A stretch of DNA of 64,000 nt from assembly GCA_029268305.1 (NCBI GenBank), contig JAJUGE010000006.1:1-64000 (forward strand), written 5' to 3'. This DNA is from Alphaproteobacteria bacterium (GTDB lineage Bacteria > Pseudomonadota > Alphaproteobacteria > JAJUGE01). Positions 1 to 8,790 of the stretch are shown here, one piece after another (position 1 is the stretch's first letter; every line of letters begins with the position of its first letter). The notes under the pieces were generated by a model. The model saw nothing but the letters and a program-made list of their open reading frames with translations. It ran no database searches and had not been told where the DNA came from. Position numbers and translations under genes: made by a program.

Positions 1-142
1 GCTGAGCGGTGCGGCGCTCGCGGACTGCGCCGGTCACGCCCAGCAGAGCGTCAAGGCCGACACGCCGATGACCGTGGCGAGCGCTCCCGCTTCCACCACC
101 GATAAGGGCGACAGGAAGTAGGCGCCCGAAGGCATCGGGTTC

Positions 143-169
143 AAAGGAAAGGCGGCCACGCAACCGCCT
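143..169 (-). terminator. Intrinsic terminator of accA
   Basis: Read on the minus strand just after the accA stop, a 6-bp stem AGGCGG/CCGCCT (150-155 with 164-169, 8-nt loop) is followed by the T-rich tail TTCCTTTG. This is the layout of a rho-independent terminator, though the T-run is interrupted. The rest of positions 1-194 shows no supportable gene. Confidence 0.5.
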
Positions 170-194
170 CTTCCAACGATGCCAGACGCGCGCG

Positions 195-1151
195 TCAGGC
201 CGCCTGCTTCCGGCCCATCTGAAGGAATTTCTGTCGGCGGCCCCGCAGGAGATCGACTGCGGGTACCGCCTCGAGATCCGCCAGCGCCGTCGCGATCGCC
301 TCTCCAACGGCGGCGATCGTCGTGGCGGGGTTGCGATGCGCGCCGCCCAGAGGCTCGTGCACCACGCTGTCGATGATGCCGAAGCGAAGAAGATCCTGCG
401 CCGTCAGCTTCAGCGCCTCCGCCGCATCCACCGTCTTGTCCGTGCTTCGCCAGAGAATCGACGCGCATCCTTCCGGCGAGATCACCGAATAGATCGAGTG
501 TTCGAGCATGAGCACCTGGTTGGCGGTGGCGAAGGCCACCGCCCCACCCGAACCGCCCTCGCCGATGATGACCGACACCATCGGCACCCGCAGCGACAGG
601 CAGCGCTCGATGCACCGGGCGATCGCCTCGGCCTGTCCCCGTTCCTCGGCCTCCACCCCCGGATAGGCGCCGGGGGTATCGACGAAGGTCAGGAGCGGTA
701 ACCTGAAGCGCTCCGCGAGATCCATCAGGCGTTGCGCCTTCCGGTACCCTTCGGGATGAGCCATGCCGAAATTGTGCTTCACACGGGATTCGGTGTCGTG
801 GCCCTTTTCGTGCCCGATGACCACGACCGAGCGACCCTTGAACCGCCCGAGGCCGCCGACGACGGCGGCGTCCTCGCCGTAGAGCCGATCGCCACAAAGC
901 GGCAGGAATTCGTCGATGAGCGCTGAGACATAGTCGCTGAAATGCGGGCGGCCGGGATGCCGGGCGACTTGGACCTTTTGCCAAGGCGTGAGCCTCGCAT
1001 AGATCTGGCGCAGCTGCTTGTCGGCCTTTGCCTGCAGTTCGGCCACCTCGTCAGCGATGTTCAGATCGTCGGAACTGCCTAGATGGCGGAGCTCCTCGAT
1101 CTTCGCCTCGAGCTCGAGGACCGGCTTCTCGAATTCCAGCGGTGTCAGCAT
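195..1151 (-). CDS. accA: Acetyl-CoA carboxylase carboxyltransferase subunit alpha
   Basis: This is the alpha half of the carboxyltransferase that, with AccD, moves the carboxyl group from carboxybiotin to acetyl-CoA to make malonyl-CoA, the first step of cytosolic fatty-acid synthesis. The 318-residue length is normal for the family. The N-terminal FEKPVLELE segment and coiled-coil helix are typical, and the crotonase-like core carries the family signatures VDTPGAYPG and IGEGGSGGA followed by [10 protein letters not shown]. It lies 97 nt downstream of xerD on the same strand and ends at a terminator-like hairpin, so it is probably the last gene of the 4065-195 minus-strand unit. Identification is firm. 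Confidence 0.97.
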   Translation of the reverse strand: MLTPLEFEKPVLELEAKIEELRHLGSSDDLNIADEVAELQAKADKQLRQIYARLTPWQKVQVARHPGRPHFSDYVSALIDEFLPLCGDRLYGEDAAVVGGLGRFKGRSVVVIGHEKGHDTESRVKHNFGMAHPEGYRKAQRLMDLAERFRLPLLTFVDTPGAYPGVEAEERGQAEAIARCIERCLSLRVPMVSVIIGEGGSGGAVAFATANQVLMLEHSIYSVISPEGCASILWRSTDKTVDAAEALKLTAQDLLRFGIIDSVVHEPLGGAHRNPATTIAAVGEAIATALADLEAVPAVDLLRGRRQKFLQMGRKQAA

Positions 1152-1248
1152 TCGCTTTTCCGATATGAGGCTTCAACGGCGGGAAGCAGGAGCCACGGTT
1201 GCTTGCCGCGCTTTGGCTCGAGTGTCAACGTCGGGCGACCGATACGTT

Positions 1249-2163
1249 CTACCGGTCGGCCAGCGGATGGCTCTCTTCCACGACCCTCCGCAGCCGCTCC
1301 TGCAGCACATGCGTGTAGATCTGTGTGGTGGAGATGTCCGCATGCCCCAGCATCTGCTGCAGGCTCCTGAGGTCGGCGCCGTGCTCGAGCAGATGCGTCG
1401 CGAACGAATGTCGCAGAACGTGCGGCGACACCCGTTCCGGCGAGATACCCGCCTCGATCGAGAGATGACGGAGGATCTGGCCCAGCCTCCGCCGCGTAAG
1501 ATGGCCTTCGGCACCCCGTGAGGGAAACAGCCACGGCGATCCGGCGCCACCAACGAACACGTGCCGAACTTCCAGGTAAGCGGCGACGGCGGCCGCCGCT
1601 TCTTCCCCCAGCGGCACCAGCCGCTCCTTGCCGCCCTTTCCCCGCACGCGGATCATCCCGTCCGCCGTGCGCATTGCAGAGAGCGGCAAGGAAACCAGCT
1701 CGCTGACCCGCAGCCCCGTTGCGTAGAGCAGCTCCAGGAGCGCGACGGTGCGCAGGCCGCCCGGACCTTCCTGGCGCCGAGCTGCCGCCAGAAGCTCCTC
1801 GACTTCCAGTTCGGACAGAAGCTTGGGAAGCGGGCGATCCCGACGCGGTCCATCGATGACATGCGTCGGATCGTCCGATCGATGACCTTCCGAGCAGAGA
1901 AAGCGAAAGAACTGCCGGATTGCAGAGAGGCGGCGCGCGGTCGTGCGGGAGGACAGCCCAGCCGTCTGCAACGAGGCCAGATAGGCCCTGACGTTCTCGC
2001 TCGAGGCAGACACTGCGTGGAGAGACCGCTTGCGGAGGTAGGCGTCGAAGTCGGTCAGATCTCGGCGGTAGGCCGCAAGTGTGTTAGCCGACGCCCCGCG
2101 TTCGGCGAGCATCATCTCCAGGAACGCTTCCCGCAGCCCGGCCGATCCCGGCTCGCCTCCCAT
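1249..2163 (-). CDS. xerD: Site-specific tyrosine recombinase XerD
   Basis: A 304-residue tyrosine recombinase that, with XerC, resolves chromosome dimers at dif during division. The N-terminal SAM-like domain (roughly residues 10-95) is followed by the catalytic domain. All active-site elements are visible: Arg in ATGLRVSEL, Lys in GKGGKER, HVLRHSFATHLL (HxxR), the His of LGHADISTTQ and the nucleophilic Tyr in IYTHV. The length and the lack of phage genes nearby argue for a housekeeping Xer protein and not an integrase. XerD over XerC is inferred from the accA neighbourhood and C-terminal motif. The start lies 2 nt beyond the stop of the preceding gene, suggesting translational coupling. Confidence 0.88.
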   Translation of the reverse strand: MGGEPGSAGLREAFLEMMLAERGASANTLAAYRRDLTDFDAYLRKRSLHAVSASSENVRAYLASLQTAGLSSRTTARRLSAIRQFFRFLCSEGHRSDDPTHVIDGPRRDRPLPKLLSELEVEELLAAARRQEGPGGLRTVALLELLYATGLRVSELVSLPLSAMRTADGMIRVRGKGGKERLVPLGEEAAAAVAAYLEVRHVFVGGAGSPWLFPSRGAEGHLTRRRLGQILRHLSIEAGISPERVSPHVLRHSFATHLLEHGADLRSLQQMLGHADISTTQIYTHVLQERLRRVVEESHPLADR

Positions 2164-2165
2164 GC

Positions 2166-3950
2166 TCAGAGTCCGGCACCGATCGCGGCTTCCACCGCGA
2201 GCCGCCTCGCCTCGCTCTCCAGCCCGATGGAGCGAAGCGCCCGCACGGCTTCGGGAACCCGCTGACGGTAAGCCTCAGCCGCGCCTTCGGCTGCCAGATA
2301 GTGCGCGATCTGGAGGATCGTCTCGCCACGAGGGCCGCCTCGGATCGTGGCCGCAGACGCGGATCCACGACCGTCCACCGTTCCTGCCGATGAAGGCGCC
2401 GGCTCGCCGAGCGCTTCCAGGAGGTCGGCGAGCAATGCCGCGTTCTCGGACCCTTTCTCAGGGTCGGACTCCTGGCGCCGCTGCCACCAGGTGGCGAAGC
2501 TCGCCTCGTTCCATCGCCCTCCTTCGCTCGCACCTGCGAGCGCCAGCAGCGGCTCCAGCTCGACAGCATCGCGCGCGGCATAGGGATTGATCTCTCGCTC
2601 CCTCTGCGCGAGCGCCGCCCACTCGTTCGCCGACGGCAGATCGTGCAGCAGCAGGTACGCACGCGCCGCGTGGGCGGCGAAGAATGTCAGCCGGGCACCG
2701 GGATCCAGTTGGCCGAGCAGTGGCGCGGCCGCGAAGACGACAGCCTCATAGCCGCCGCGAGCCTGTGCCAGCTCGAACAGACGCTCCAGGGCTGCGGCCC
2801 TTTCGGGCTGCGAGCCGGCTTCGGCCGCATCCTGAAAGAGGAGGGCTCGCTCACGTCCCGTCCAGTCGTCCGGTTCCTCCGCCGCTACACGATCGCGCTC
2901 GCCCGGAGCGCCCTCCAACAGCCGGTAGAGACTGGCCAGAGCTTCGCTCGGAAGTGCGGCCGCGCCGACTGCGGCCTCCGCAGCCTCGATGCGCTGCACC
3001 AGCGGTGCATCCGGCGAGGCCGCAATCGCGCGCCAGATCGAAGGGTCCGACGCCCGCCACGCCTCCGCCGGAATCGGCTCTCCGGTCGCTTCCCACATTC
3101 TGAGGTGAAGCGGCGAAAGGCGCTCCGGCGGCTCGCCCGGAGGCGAGCCGAACCCCAGCAGCGTCTCGGCCAATCGGATGAACAGCGGATCGTCCGCCTC
3201 GGCGGATTCACGAACGAGATCCAGCCCGACGCTCGCTCGATCCTTTTCGCCGGCGACGATCTGGCAGAAGACCATGACCCGTTGCGCGTAGGGTTCGAAT
3301 GCCGTCTCTACTGCCACACGGGCCGCCTCGCAGGCACGCTCCGTTTCACGCTCGACGAGCAGGGCGTCGAGCTCGGCGCGGACCCGTTCAGGAGTAGCGC
3401 TCCCTTCCTGCATCGCCGAGATCAGGCTCTTCGCGCCCTCCACATCTCCCAGTCTCACGAGAGCGGCCGCACGCAGGCCTGCGGAGGTGTCTGCCTCGGC
3501 GGCGGCAGCCTCGCCGAACGGGGCGCGGGTGAGCAGCAGCCGCTGGAGGAGGGACGCCATGCTGCGATCCGGCATCGGCAACGGCAGAGTCCGCAGCATT
3601 TGCTCCACCTCGCCGACGGCCGCGCCCTGCCAAACGTCCGTGCCGAGACCGGCGCCTTCTTCCAAGGTTCCGATCGGCCCGCTTCCCGGCGCAGGCAGCG
3701 GCGCGACCTCGACGACGGCCCCCGACTCTCCCGCCGGCTTAAGCGGCACCCGCTCGACCTCGTTCGGAGAGGACGTATCTCCTTGTGCTCTGTCAGCCGA
3801 CGACGAGAACGGGTTCGCCGTAGGCGGGGTCAGACGGATCGGCCCGTCCGACTGCGCGATCGCGGCGACGGGCGTAGCAGCCGCCATTGCGAGCGCGCAT
3901 ACTCCGATCAGCGCTCGCGTCTTGGCGCGATCAGCGTGGGAAGCGTTCAT
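2166..3950 (-). CDS. Large periplasmic protein of unknown function
   Basis: A predicted secreted protein of 594 residues, counted from the ATG that begins MNASHADR. The upstream extension available in frame is ignored because it lacks a signal peptide and overlaps the small membrane gene. Residues 1-32 form a good Sec signal (basic start, alanine-rich core, cleavage near AIA-Q). A proline- and serine-rich linker follows to about residue 100, then mostly alpha-helical alanine/glutamate/leucine-rich sequence with the feel of degenerate TPR or HEAT-like repeats. No catalytic motif is visible. It overlaps the 44-codon gene by 20 nt and abuts xerD by 2 nt, so the three are probably cotranscribed. 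Function is unknown. Confidence 0.8.
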   Translation of the reverse strand: MNASHADRAKTRALIGVCALAMAAATPVAAIAQSDGPIRLTPPTANPFSSSADRAQGDTSSPNEVERVPLKPAGESGAVVEVAPLPAPGSGPIGTLEEGAGLGTDVWQGAAVGEVEQMLRTLPLPMPDRSMASLLQRLLLTRAPFGEAAAAEADTSAGLRAAALVRLGDVEGAKSLISAMQEGSATPERVRAELDALLVERETERACEAARVAVETAFEPYAQRVMVFCQIVAGEKDRASVGLDLVRESAEADDPLFIRLAETLLGFGSPPGEPPERLSPLHLRMWEATGEPIPAEAWRASDPSIWRAIAASPDAPLVQRIEAAEAAVGAAALPSEALASLYRLLEGAPGERDRVAAEEPDDWTGRERALLFQDAAEAGSQPERAAALERLFELAQARGGYEAVVFAAAPLLGQLDPGARLTFFAAHAARAYLLLHDLPSANEWAALAQREREINPYAARDAVELEPLLALAGASEGGRWNEASFATWWQRRQESDPEKGSENAALLADLLEALGEPAPSSAGTVDGRGSASAATIRGGPRGETILQIAHYLAAEGAAEAYRQRVPEAVRALRSIGLESEARRLAVEAAIGAGL

Positions 3951-4065
3951 CCGGAAGCACCTTCTCGACAGTGGCCGTCGGCGGCGGCATATCCCAGGTA
4001 GCCAGAAACACCACCCCGACGACAATCGCGATCGCGGCGATTATCCCGAGGACCCGTATGAACAT
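3931..4065 (-). CDS. 44-residue single-pass membrane microprotein
   Basis: A short reading frame encoding 44 residues. It starts MFIRVLGIIAAIAIVV, giving one hydrophobic segment to about residue 21, then WDMPPPTATVEK and an acidic/basic tail ending DERFPR. A purine-rich AAGGGAG lies upstream of the ATG. Its last 20 nt overlap the start of the 594-residue secreted-protein gene in a different frame, an arrangement suited to translational coupling. From memory, similar TM-plus-PPPT tails occur in front of the same gene in other Rhodospirillales. It probably anchors or assists the neighbouring periplasmic protein, but that is inference. Confidence 0.65.
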   Translation of the reverse strand: MFIRVLGIIAAIAIVVGVVFLATWDMPPPTATVEKVLPDERFPR

Positions 4066-4117
4066 GCCTGTGCTCCCTTGCAGCCATGACCCGCCCCCTC
4101 CGGCCGAGTCGCAGCAT

Positions 4118-4144
4118 TTGAATTGCCGATCATTGTGTTAGAAT
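4118..4144 (+). promoter_or_regulatory. Candidate promoter for aroK
   Basis: TTGAAT (4118-4123) and TAGAAT (4139-4144) resemble sigma-70 boxes but are separated by only 15 nt. They lie in the 168-nt divergent gap between the microprotein gene and aroK. The spacing is suboptimal, so this is a weak call. Confidence 0.3.
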
Positions 4145-4233
4145 TCGGGTTTAACGAAGCTGCGGAAGTCTATCCATGCAAATCCCGATCTTCAACGACG
4201 CGAGCCCGGACCGGGCCGTGGAACAGGTGCGTC

Positions 4234-4815
4234 GTGACGGTCGAGTGTAAGGGAAACATCCCTCGGACCATCGTCCTTATCGGAATGATGGGCGCCGGAA
4301 AATCGACCATCGGTCGCCGTCTCGCAGGCAAACTCGGACTTCGCTTCGTCGATGCCGACACCGAGATCGAGGCTGCCGCAGGGTGCACGATCGAGGAGAT
4401 ATTCCAGCGGCATGGTGAAGCTGCCTTCCGCGACGGGGAGCGGCGTGTGATCGCCCGACTCCTCGACCAGCCGGTTCACGTGCTGGCGACCGGTGGCGGC
4501 GCCTTCAACGATCCCCGAACGCGCGAAGCGATCGCGCAGCGCGGTGTTTCAGTATGGCTTCGAGCAGACGTCGATCTGCTGGTTCGCCGGGTATCACGCC
4601 GTAACAACCGGCCGCTGCTGCGGAATGGCGATCTCCGCACGACGGTCGAGCGGCTGGTGCGGGAGCGTTATCCGATCTACGCCGAGGCCGATATCATCGT
4701 AGATTCGGAAGATGGCCCTCCGGAAAAGACGGTCGACCTCGTGCTTCACGCACTGGACGATCATTTCGCGGCCTCCCGTCAAAAATGCAACCAGCTGCAG
4801 GCGGCCGGGCGATGA
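4234..4815 (+). CDS. aroK: Shikimate kinase
   Basis: Phosphorylates shikimate at the 3-hydroxyl with ATP, the fifth step of chorismate synthesis in the cytoplasm. From the chosen GTG start the protein has 193 residues. It shows the Walker A loop GMMGAGKST (about residues 17-25), the DADTEIE shikimate-contact segment, GGGAFNDPRTR and the lid RRNNRPLL. The GTG is preferred because an AGG ribosome-binding core sits about 6 nt upstream and earlier in-frame codons encode non-homologous sequence. The stop overlaps the aroB start as ATGA, a conserved aroK-aroB operon arrangement. Confidence 0.95.
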   Translation: MTVECKGNIPRTIVLIGMMGAGKSTIGRRLAGKLGLRFVDADTEIEAAAGCTIEEIFQRHGEAAFRDGERRVIARLLDQPVHVLATGGGAFNDPRTREAIAQRGVSVWLRADVDLLVRRVSRRNNRPLLRNGDLRTTVERLVRERYPIYAEADIIVDSEDGPPEKTVDLVLHALDDHFAASRQKCNQLQAAGR

Positions 4816-5933
4816 GCGGGAATGGACACGACACGCTGCGTGTCGACCTCGGTGAGCGCAGCTACGACATTCTCGTCGGTGGACGGTTGCTCCCGAATGC
4901 CGGAAGCATTCTTGAAGGCGTCCTGCGGTCGCCCCGGGTCGTGGTCGTCACGGACACCGCAGTAGCCGATCTGCACCTCACGGCGCTGCTCACGAGCCTC
5001 GACCGGCACGGAATTCGCCACGACACCATATCGCTGCCTCCCGGCGAAGCGACCAAGTGCTTCGACGAGCTCGAGCGCCTGATCGGGCGTCTTCTCGACC
5101 TCCGCATCGATCGCGCGACGACCCTGGTTGCGCTCGGCGGCGGCGTGATCGGCGACATCGCGGGCTTCGCCGCCAGCATCGCCCTGCGCGGCATCGACTT
5201 CGTCCAGATTCCGACGACGCTGCTTTCCCAAGTCGACAGCTCGGTCGGCGGAAAGACCGGCATCAACACGCCGCACGGCAAGAACCTGGTGGGCACGTTC
5301 TACCAGCCGCGACTCGTGCTCGCCGACACCGACGTGCTGCGAACGCTGCCTGGACGCGAGCTGCGCGCCGGATACGCCGAGGTGGTCAAGTACGGGCTGA
5401 TCGACGAGCCCGACTTCTTCGACTGGCTCGACCGTCACGGCAACGAGGTTTTGGACGGCGACGCCGCGGCAGTGCGGCACGCGGTGGTCAAGAGCTGCGC
5501 GGCAAAGGCCCGGGTGGTGGGCGAGGACGAGCGCGAAGCCGGCAAGCGCGCGCTCCTCAATCTCGGCCACACCTTCGCCCATGCTCTCGAAGCCGAAGCC
5601 GGCTACGGGGGAGACCTGCTGCACGGCGAAGCGGTCTCGATCGGCATGACGATGGCGTTCGACTTCTCGGTCCGCCTCGGCCTATGCCCGCCCGGCGACG
5701 CCGCGCGCGTGCGCGGCCATCTCGAGGAGACAGGACTGCCGGTTGATCTGCGCAGCCGCAATCGGCTTCGGCCGAGCCCGGAGACCCTCGTCTCCCGAAT
5801 GCGTCAGGACAAGAAGGCATCCGGCGGGAACCTCACTCTGGTCCTGGCGCGCGGGATCGGGCGCTCGTTCGTAGCGCGCGACGTCTCCTCGGACGAGCTG
5901 ACGGCATTCCTGTCAGAAGCCGTTCCCGCCTAG
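4812..5933 (+). CDS. aroB: 3-dehydroquinate synthase
   Basis: Converts DAHP to 3-dehydroquinate, the second step of the shikimate pathway, using NAD+ and a divalent metal. The 373-residue protein shows the NAD-binding segment TLVALGGGVIGDIAGFAAS, PTTLLSQVDSSVGGKTGIN, and the metal-binding glutamate/histidine region ending LNLGHTFAHALE and LLHGEAVSIGM. The start MSGNGHD overlaps the aroK stop by four bases (ATGA). A longer in-frame start at 4785 exists but would overlap aroK by 31 nt. Confidence 0.97.
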   Translation: MSGNGHDTLRVDLGERSYDILVGGRLLPNAGSILEGVLRSPRVVVVTDTAVADLHLTALLTSLDRHGIRHDTISLPPGEATKCFDELERLIGRLLDLRIDRATTLVALGGGVIGDIAGFAASIALRGIDFVQIPTTLLSQVDSSVGGKTGINTPHGKNLVGTFYQPRLVLADTDVLRTLPGRELRAGYAEVVKYGLIDEPDFFDWLDRHGNEVLDGDAAAVRHAVVKSCAAKARVVGEDEREAGKRALLNLGHTFAHALEAEAGYGGDLLHGEAVSIGMTMAFDFSVRLGLCPPGDAARVRGHLEETGLPVDLRSRNRLRPSPETLVSRMRQDKKASGGNLTLVLARGIGRSFVARDVSSDELTAFLSEAVPA

Positions 5934-5948
5934 ACACAATCAGGAACC

Positions 5949-7232
5949 ATGGACGAGGCGATCTGGATAACCATAGGAGCGATCCTGCTCCTGCTCATCC
6001 TGAGCGCATTCTTCTCAGGGGCCGAGACCGCCTTGACCGCCGCCTCGCGCGCCCGCATCCATCACCTCGAGCGGAGCGGCGTAGCCCGAGCGGCACTGGT
6101 GCGCCGGCTGCGGGACGACAAGGAGACTCTGATTGGCGCCGTCCTCCTCGGCAACAATCTGGTCAACATCCTGGCCGCGTCGCTCGCGACGAGCGTGCTC
6201 ATCGCCCTATTCGGCGAAGCCGGCGTCGCCTACGCGACGCTGGCGATGACGCTGCTCATCCTCATCTTCTCCGAGATCCTGCCGAAGACATTCGCGATCA
6301 ACCACGCCGATCGGGTGGCGCTCGCCGTGGCGCCGCTCGTCGGTATCGTCGTGCGGCTGTTCCTGCCCTTCGTCCTGGCCATCCAATGGTTCGTGCGGAT
6401 CATTCTGAAGCTGGCGGGGGAGCAAGGAACCGCCAGCTACAGCGACGCGGCACAGGAAGAGGAGCTGCGCGGGGCGATCGAGCTCCATCGAGGCGAAGAT
6501 CGCGAGATCCGCGACGAGCGGCGGATGCTCCGAAGCGTCCTGGATCTCGGCGACGTCGAGGTGGGCGACATCATGACTCACCGGCGCAACATGGTGACGA
6601 TCGACGCCTCGAAACCGCCGACGGAGATCGTCGACGAGGTCCTGAACAGCCCCTATACCCGCATACCGCTCTGGAAGGACGATCCCGACAACATCGTCGG
6701 AGTGCTGCACGCCAAGGCACTGCTCAGAGCGGTTCAGGCACAGGGGCGCTCGCTCGAGGGCCTGGATATTCTGGCGATCGCCTCTCCGGCCTGGTTCATT
6801 CCCGACTCCACCACGCTGCTCGATCAGCTGCAGGCGTTCAGACGCCGTCGCGAGCACTTCGCGCTGGTCGTCGACGAGTACGGCGCGCTGATGGGGCTCG
6901 TCACGCTCGAAGACATTCTGGAAGAGATCGTCGGCGAGATCTCGGACGAGCACGATGTCGCCGTCGCCGGGGTCCGCCCGCAACCCGACGGCTCCTATAT
7001 CGTCGCCGGGACGGTGACGATCCGCGACTTGAACCGCGAGTTCGAATGGTCGTTGCCGGACGAAGAGGCCTCGACCCTCGCCGGCCTCCTCCTCTACGAG
7101 GCACGCCAGATTCCGGAGGTCGGCCAGGTGTTCGACTTCTACGGCTTCCGCTTCCAGGTGCTGCGGCGGGTGCGGAACCAGATCACATCCATCCGGGTGA
7201 CGCCGCCCAAGCGCCGCGGCGCGACTGCATGA
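5949..7232 (+). CDS. HlyC/CorC-family protein (DUF21-CBS-CorC)
   Basis: An inner-membrane protein of 427 residues with the CNNM/CorC layout: an N-terminal DUF21 domain with about four hydrophobic segments (residues 1-190), a CBS-domain pair (about 205-325, including MTHRRNMVTIDA and a TLEDILEEIVGEI end), and a C-terminal CorC/HlyC domain (about 340-420). Family members are linked to Mg2+/Co2+ efflux or resistance. The substrate here is unproven. It begins 15 nt after aroB and is likely cotranscribed, a frequent arrangement in alphaproteobacteria. Confidence 0.9.
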   Translation: MDEAIWITIGAILLLLILSAFFSGAETALTAASRARIHHLERSGVARAALVRRLRDDKETLIGAVLLGNNLVNILAASLATSVLIALFGEAGVAYATLAMTLLILIFSEILPKTFAINHADRVALAVAPLVGIVVRLFLPFVLAIQWFVRIILKLAGEQGTASYSDAAQEEELRGAIELHRGEDREIRDERRMLRSVLDLGDVEVGDIMTHRRNMVTIDASKPPTEIVDEVLNSPYTRIPLWKDDPDNIVGVLHAKALLRAVQAQGRSLEGLDILAIASPAWFIPDSTTLLDQLQAFRRRREHFALVVDEYGALMGLVTLEDILEEIVGEISDEHDVAVAGVRPQPDGSYIVAGTVTIRDLNREFEWSLPDEEASTLAGLLLYEARQIPEVGQVFDFYGFRFQVLRRVRNQITSIRVTPPKRRGATA

Positions 7233-7289
7233 ACATGGACGCGCCTGTGCGCGGCGGTGCGCTTTTGCGCGCGCCTCGGTGAGGCTGGC

Positions 7290-7568
7290 TCAGGCCGGTC
7301 GATTCTCTTCCGGCGTCAACGTCCGGAGCGCCAGCGCATGAAGGCCGCCGGCAAGCTCGTCGCCCAGAATCCGATAGATCTCGCGTTGGCGCGCAACACG
7401 GCTCATCCCTTCGAAACGCCTGGAGACCACGAGCACGCGGAAATGCGACTCGCCTTCGGGACGGGCGCCAGCATGGCCGGCGTGCAAGGCGGATTCGTCG
7501 ACCACTTCCAGCTCTTCGGGCTCCAGCGCTTCGACCAATTTCCGCCGGATCGCCTCGGCAATACGCAT
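7290..7568 (-). CDS. bolA: BolA family protein
   Basis: A 92-residue BolA/IbaG-like protein. The family works with monothiol glutaredoxins in iron-sulfur cluster handling and stress-linked morphology. The start MRIAEAIRRK is chosen because GGGGAAG lies 6-8 nt upstream and a longer frame adds only unrelated sequence. The protein shows the class II KH-like core, with SHFRVLVVSRRFEGMSRVAR followed by the helix YRILGDEL, and a conserved-position histidine. It is a monocistronic gene between the CorC-like gene and a divergent transport gene. Confidence 0.92.
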   Translation of the reverse strand: MRIAEAIRRKLVEALEPEELEVVDESALHAGHAGARPEGESHFRVLVVSRRFEGMSRVARQREIYRILGDELAGGLHALALRTLTPEENRPA

Positions 7569-7725
7569 GTGAACTTCCCCGACTCGAGTCAAAAACCACA
7601 TATCGCCCCAGCGCCGCGGTTCGATCAAGCATCCCTGCCCTGCAAGATTCTTGCAAGCCGCAGCCATTGACGTTGAGATGATACCGGCCGCCGCGACCGC
7701 CGGCGATTGTCCCGAGGAGGCGAAC

Positions 7726-8781
7726 ATGGGAACACTTCGGGCCGCGATTTTCCTGGCTACGGCCGCCCTGTTGGTGGGCACGTCACCTCTCGCGGAGGCG
7801 CGGGACTTCACCATCGTTGGCTGGGGTGGCGCGGCACAGGACACACAGCGCAAGGTGTTCTTCCAGCCCTTCGCCGAGCAGGAAGGGGTCACCTATCAGG
7901 AAGACACCTATCTCGGCGGGTGGGGTCAGTTTCAGGCGATGCAGGATAGCGGCGTCGTTCCCTGGGATGTGGTTCAGGTGGAGACCGCCGAGATGACCAG
8001 GGGCTGCGAGGAAGGCATGTTCCTCGAGCTCGACTGGTCGCGGGTCGGCGGCAAGGACAGGTTCATCCCGACCGCGGTCAGCCCCTGCGGCGTGGGAACA
8101 ATCGTCTGGGCCGTCCTCCTCGCTTACAACGACGAGAAGATCGGCGAAAAGAAGCCGACGGCATTCGCCGATTTCTGGGATATCGAGACCTGGCCCGGCA
8201 AGCGGGGGATGCGCGCCGGCCCCAAGCTCAATCTCGAGTTCGCGCTGATGGCGGACGGTGTGCCTCCGGCGGAGGTGTACGAGGTGCTGTCCACCCCCGA
8301 GGGCGTCGACCGAGCGTTCGCCAAGCTTGACGAACTGAAGCCCCACATCCAGTGGTGGGAGGCAGGCGCGCAGGCACCGGAATGGCTGGCCGCCGGCGAC
8401 GTCATCATGTCGATCGCCTACAATGGCCGCGTCAGTGGCGCCCAGGAAAAAGGGGTGCCGCTGGTGCCCGTCTGGGACAATACGATCTATGCCGTCGATT
8501 CGTGGGTGATCCTGGCGGACTCGCCGCATATTGACACGGCTTACAAATTCATCGAATTCGCTTCCGACCCGAAGCGCCAGGCGCAGAACGCGATGCACCT
8601 TCCATACGGCCCGACGAACGTCGATACGGTGAAGGAGCTGCCGCCCGAGGTCGTTGCCAACCTGCCGGCGGGGGACAATCTCGCGACCGCTCTCTTCGGC
8701 GGCAGCGAGGAGGCCACCGAGTTCTGGGTCGACAACCAGGAAGAGCTGACAGAGCGCTGGACCGCCTGGACCGCCCGCTGA
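7726..8781 (+). CDS. Polyamine-type ABC transporter substrate-binding protein
   Basis: A periplasmic solute-binding protein of 351 residues in the spermidine/putrescine (PotD/PotF, SBP_bac) class. The start MGTLRAAIF is preceded by GAGGAGG and gives a clean signal peptide of about 25 residues (LLVGTSPLAEA). The mature part opens with FTIVGWGGA and contains WDVVQVET, TWPGKRG and a C-terminal AYKFIEFASDPKRQAQ segment typical of the family. The partner permeases and ATPase at 8791-11983 lie on the other strand and converge on it with only 9 nt between stop codons. The two halves therefore need separate promoters. The substrate is not certain from sequence. Confidence 0.9.
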   Translation: MGTLRAAIFLATAALLVGTSPLAEARDFTIVGWGGAAQDTQRKVFFQPFAEQEGVTYQEDTYLGGWGQFQAMQDSGVVPWDVVQVETAEMTRGCEEGMFLELDWSRVGGKDRFIPTAVSPCGVGTIVWAVLLAYNDEKIGEKKPTAFADFWDIETWPGKRGMRAGPKLNLEFALMADGVPPAEVYEVLSTPEGVDRAFAKLDELKPHIQWWEAGAQAPEWLAAGDVIMSIAYNGRVSGAQEKGVPLVPVWDNTIYAVDSWVILADSPHIDTAYKFIEFASDPKRQAQNAMHLPYGPTNVDTVKELPPEVVANLPAGDNLATALFGGSEEATEFWVDNQEELTERWTAWTAR

Positions 8782-8790
8782 CAGGCGCTG

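Noticed and set aside
34-136. A 33-codon minus-strand frame ending ALTLCWA after accA
   Set aside because: Hydrophobic and tempting as a microprotein, but it has no ribosome-binding site and its upstream part is only a shadow of accA in another frame.
1249-2163. Tyrosine recombinase as a sign of a prophage or integrative element
   Set aside because: The protein is a standard-length Xer recombinase in a housekeeping context. No phage genes, attachment-site repeats or tRNA are nearby.
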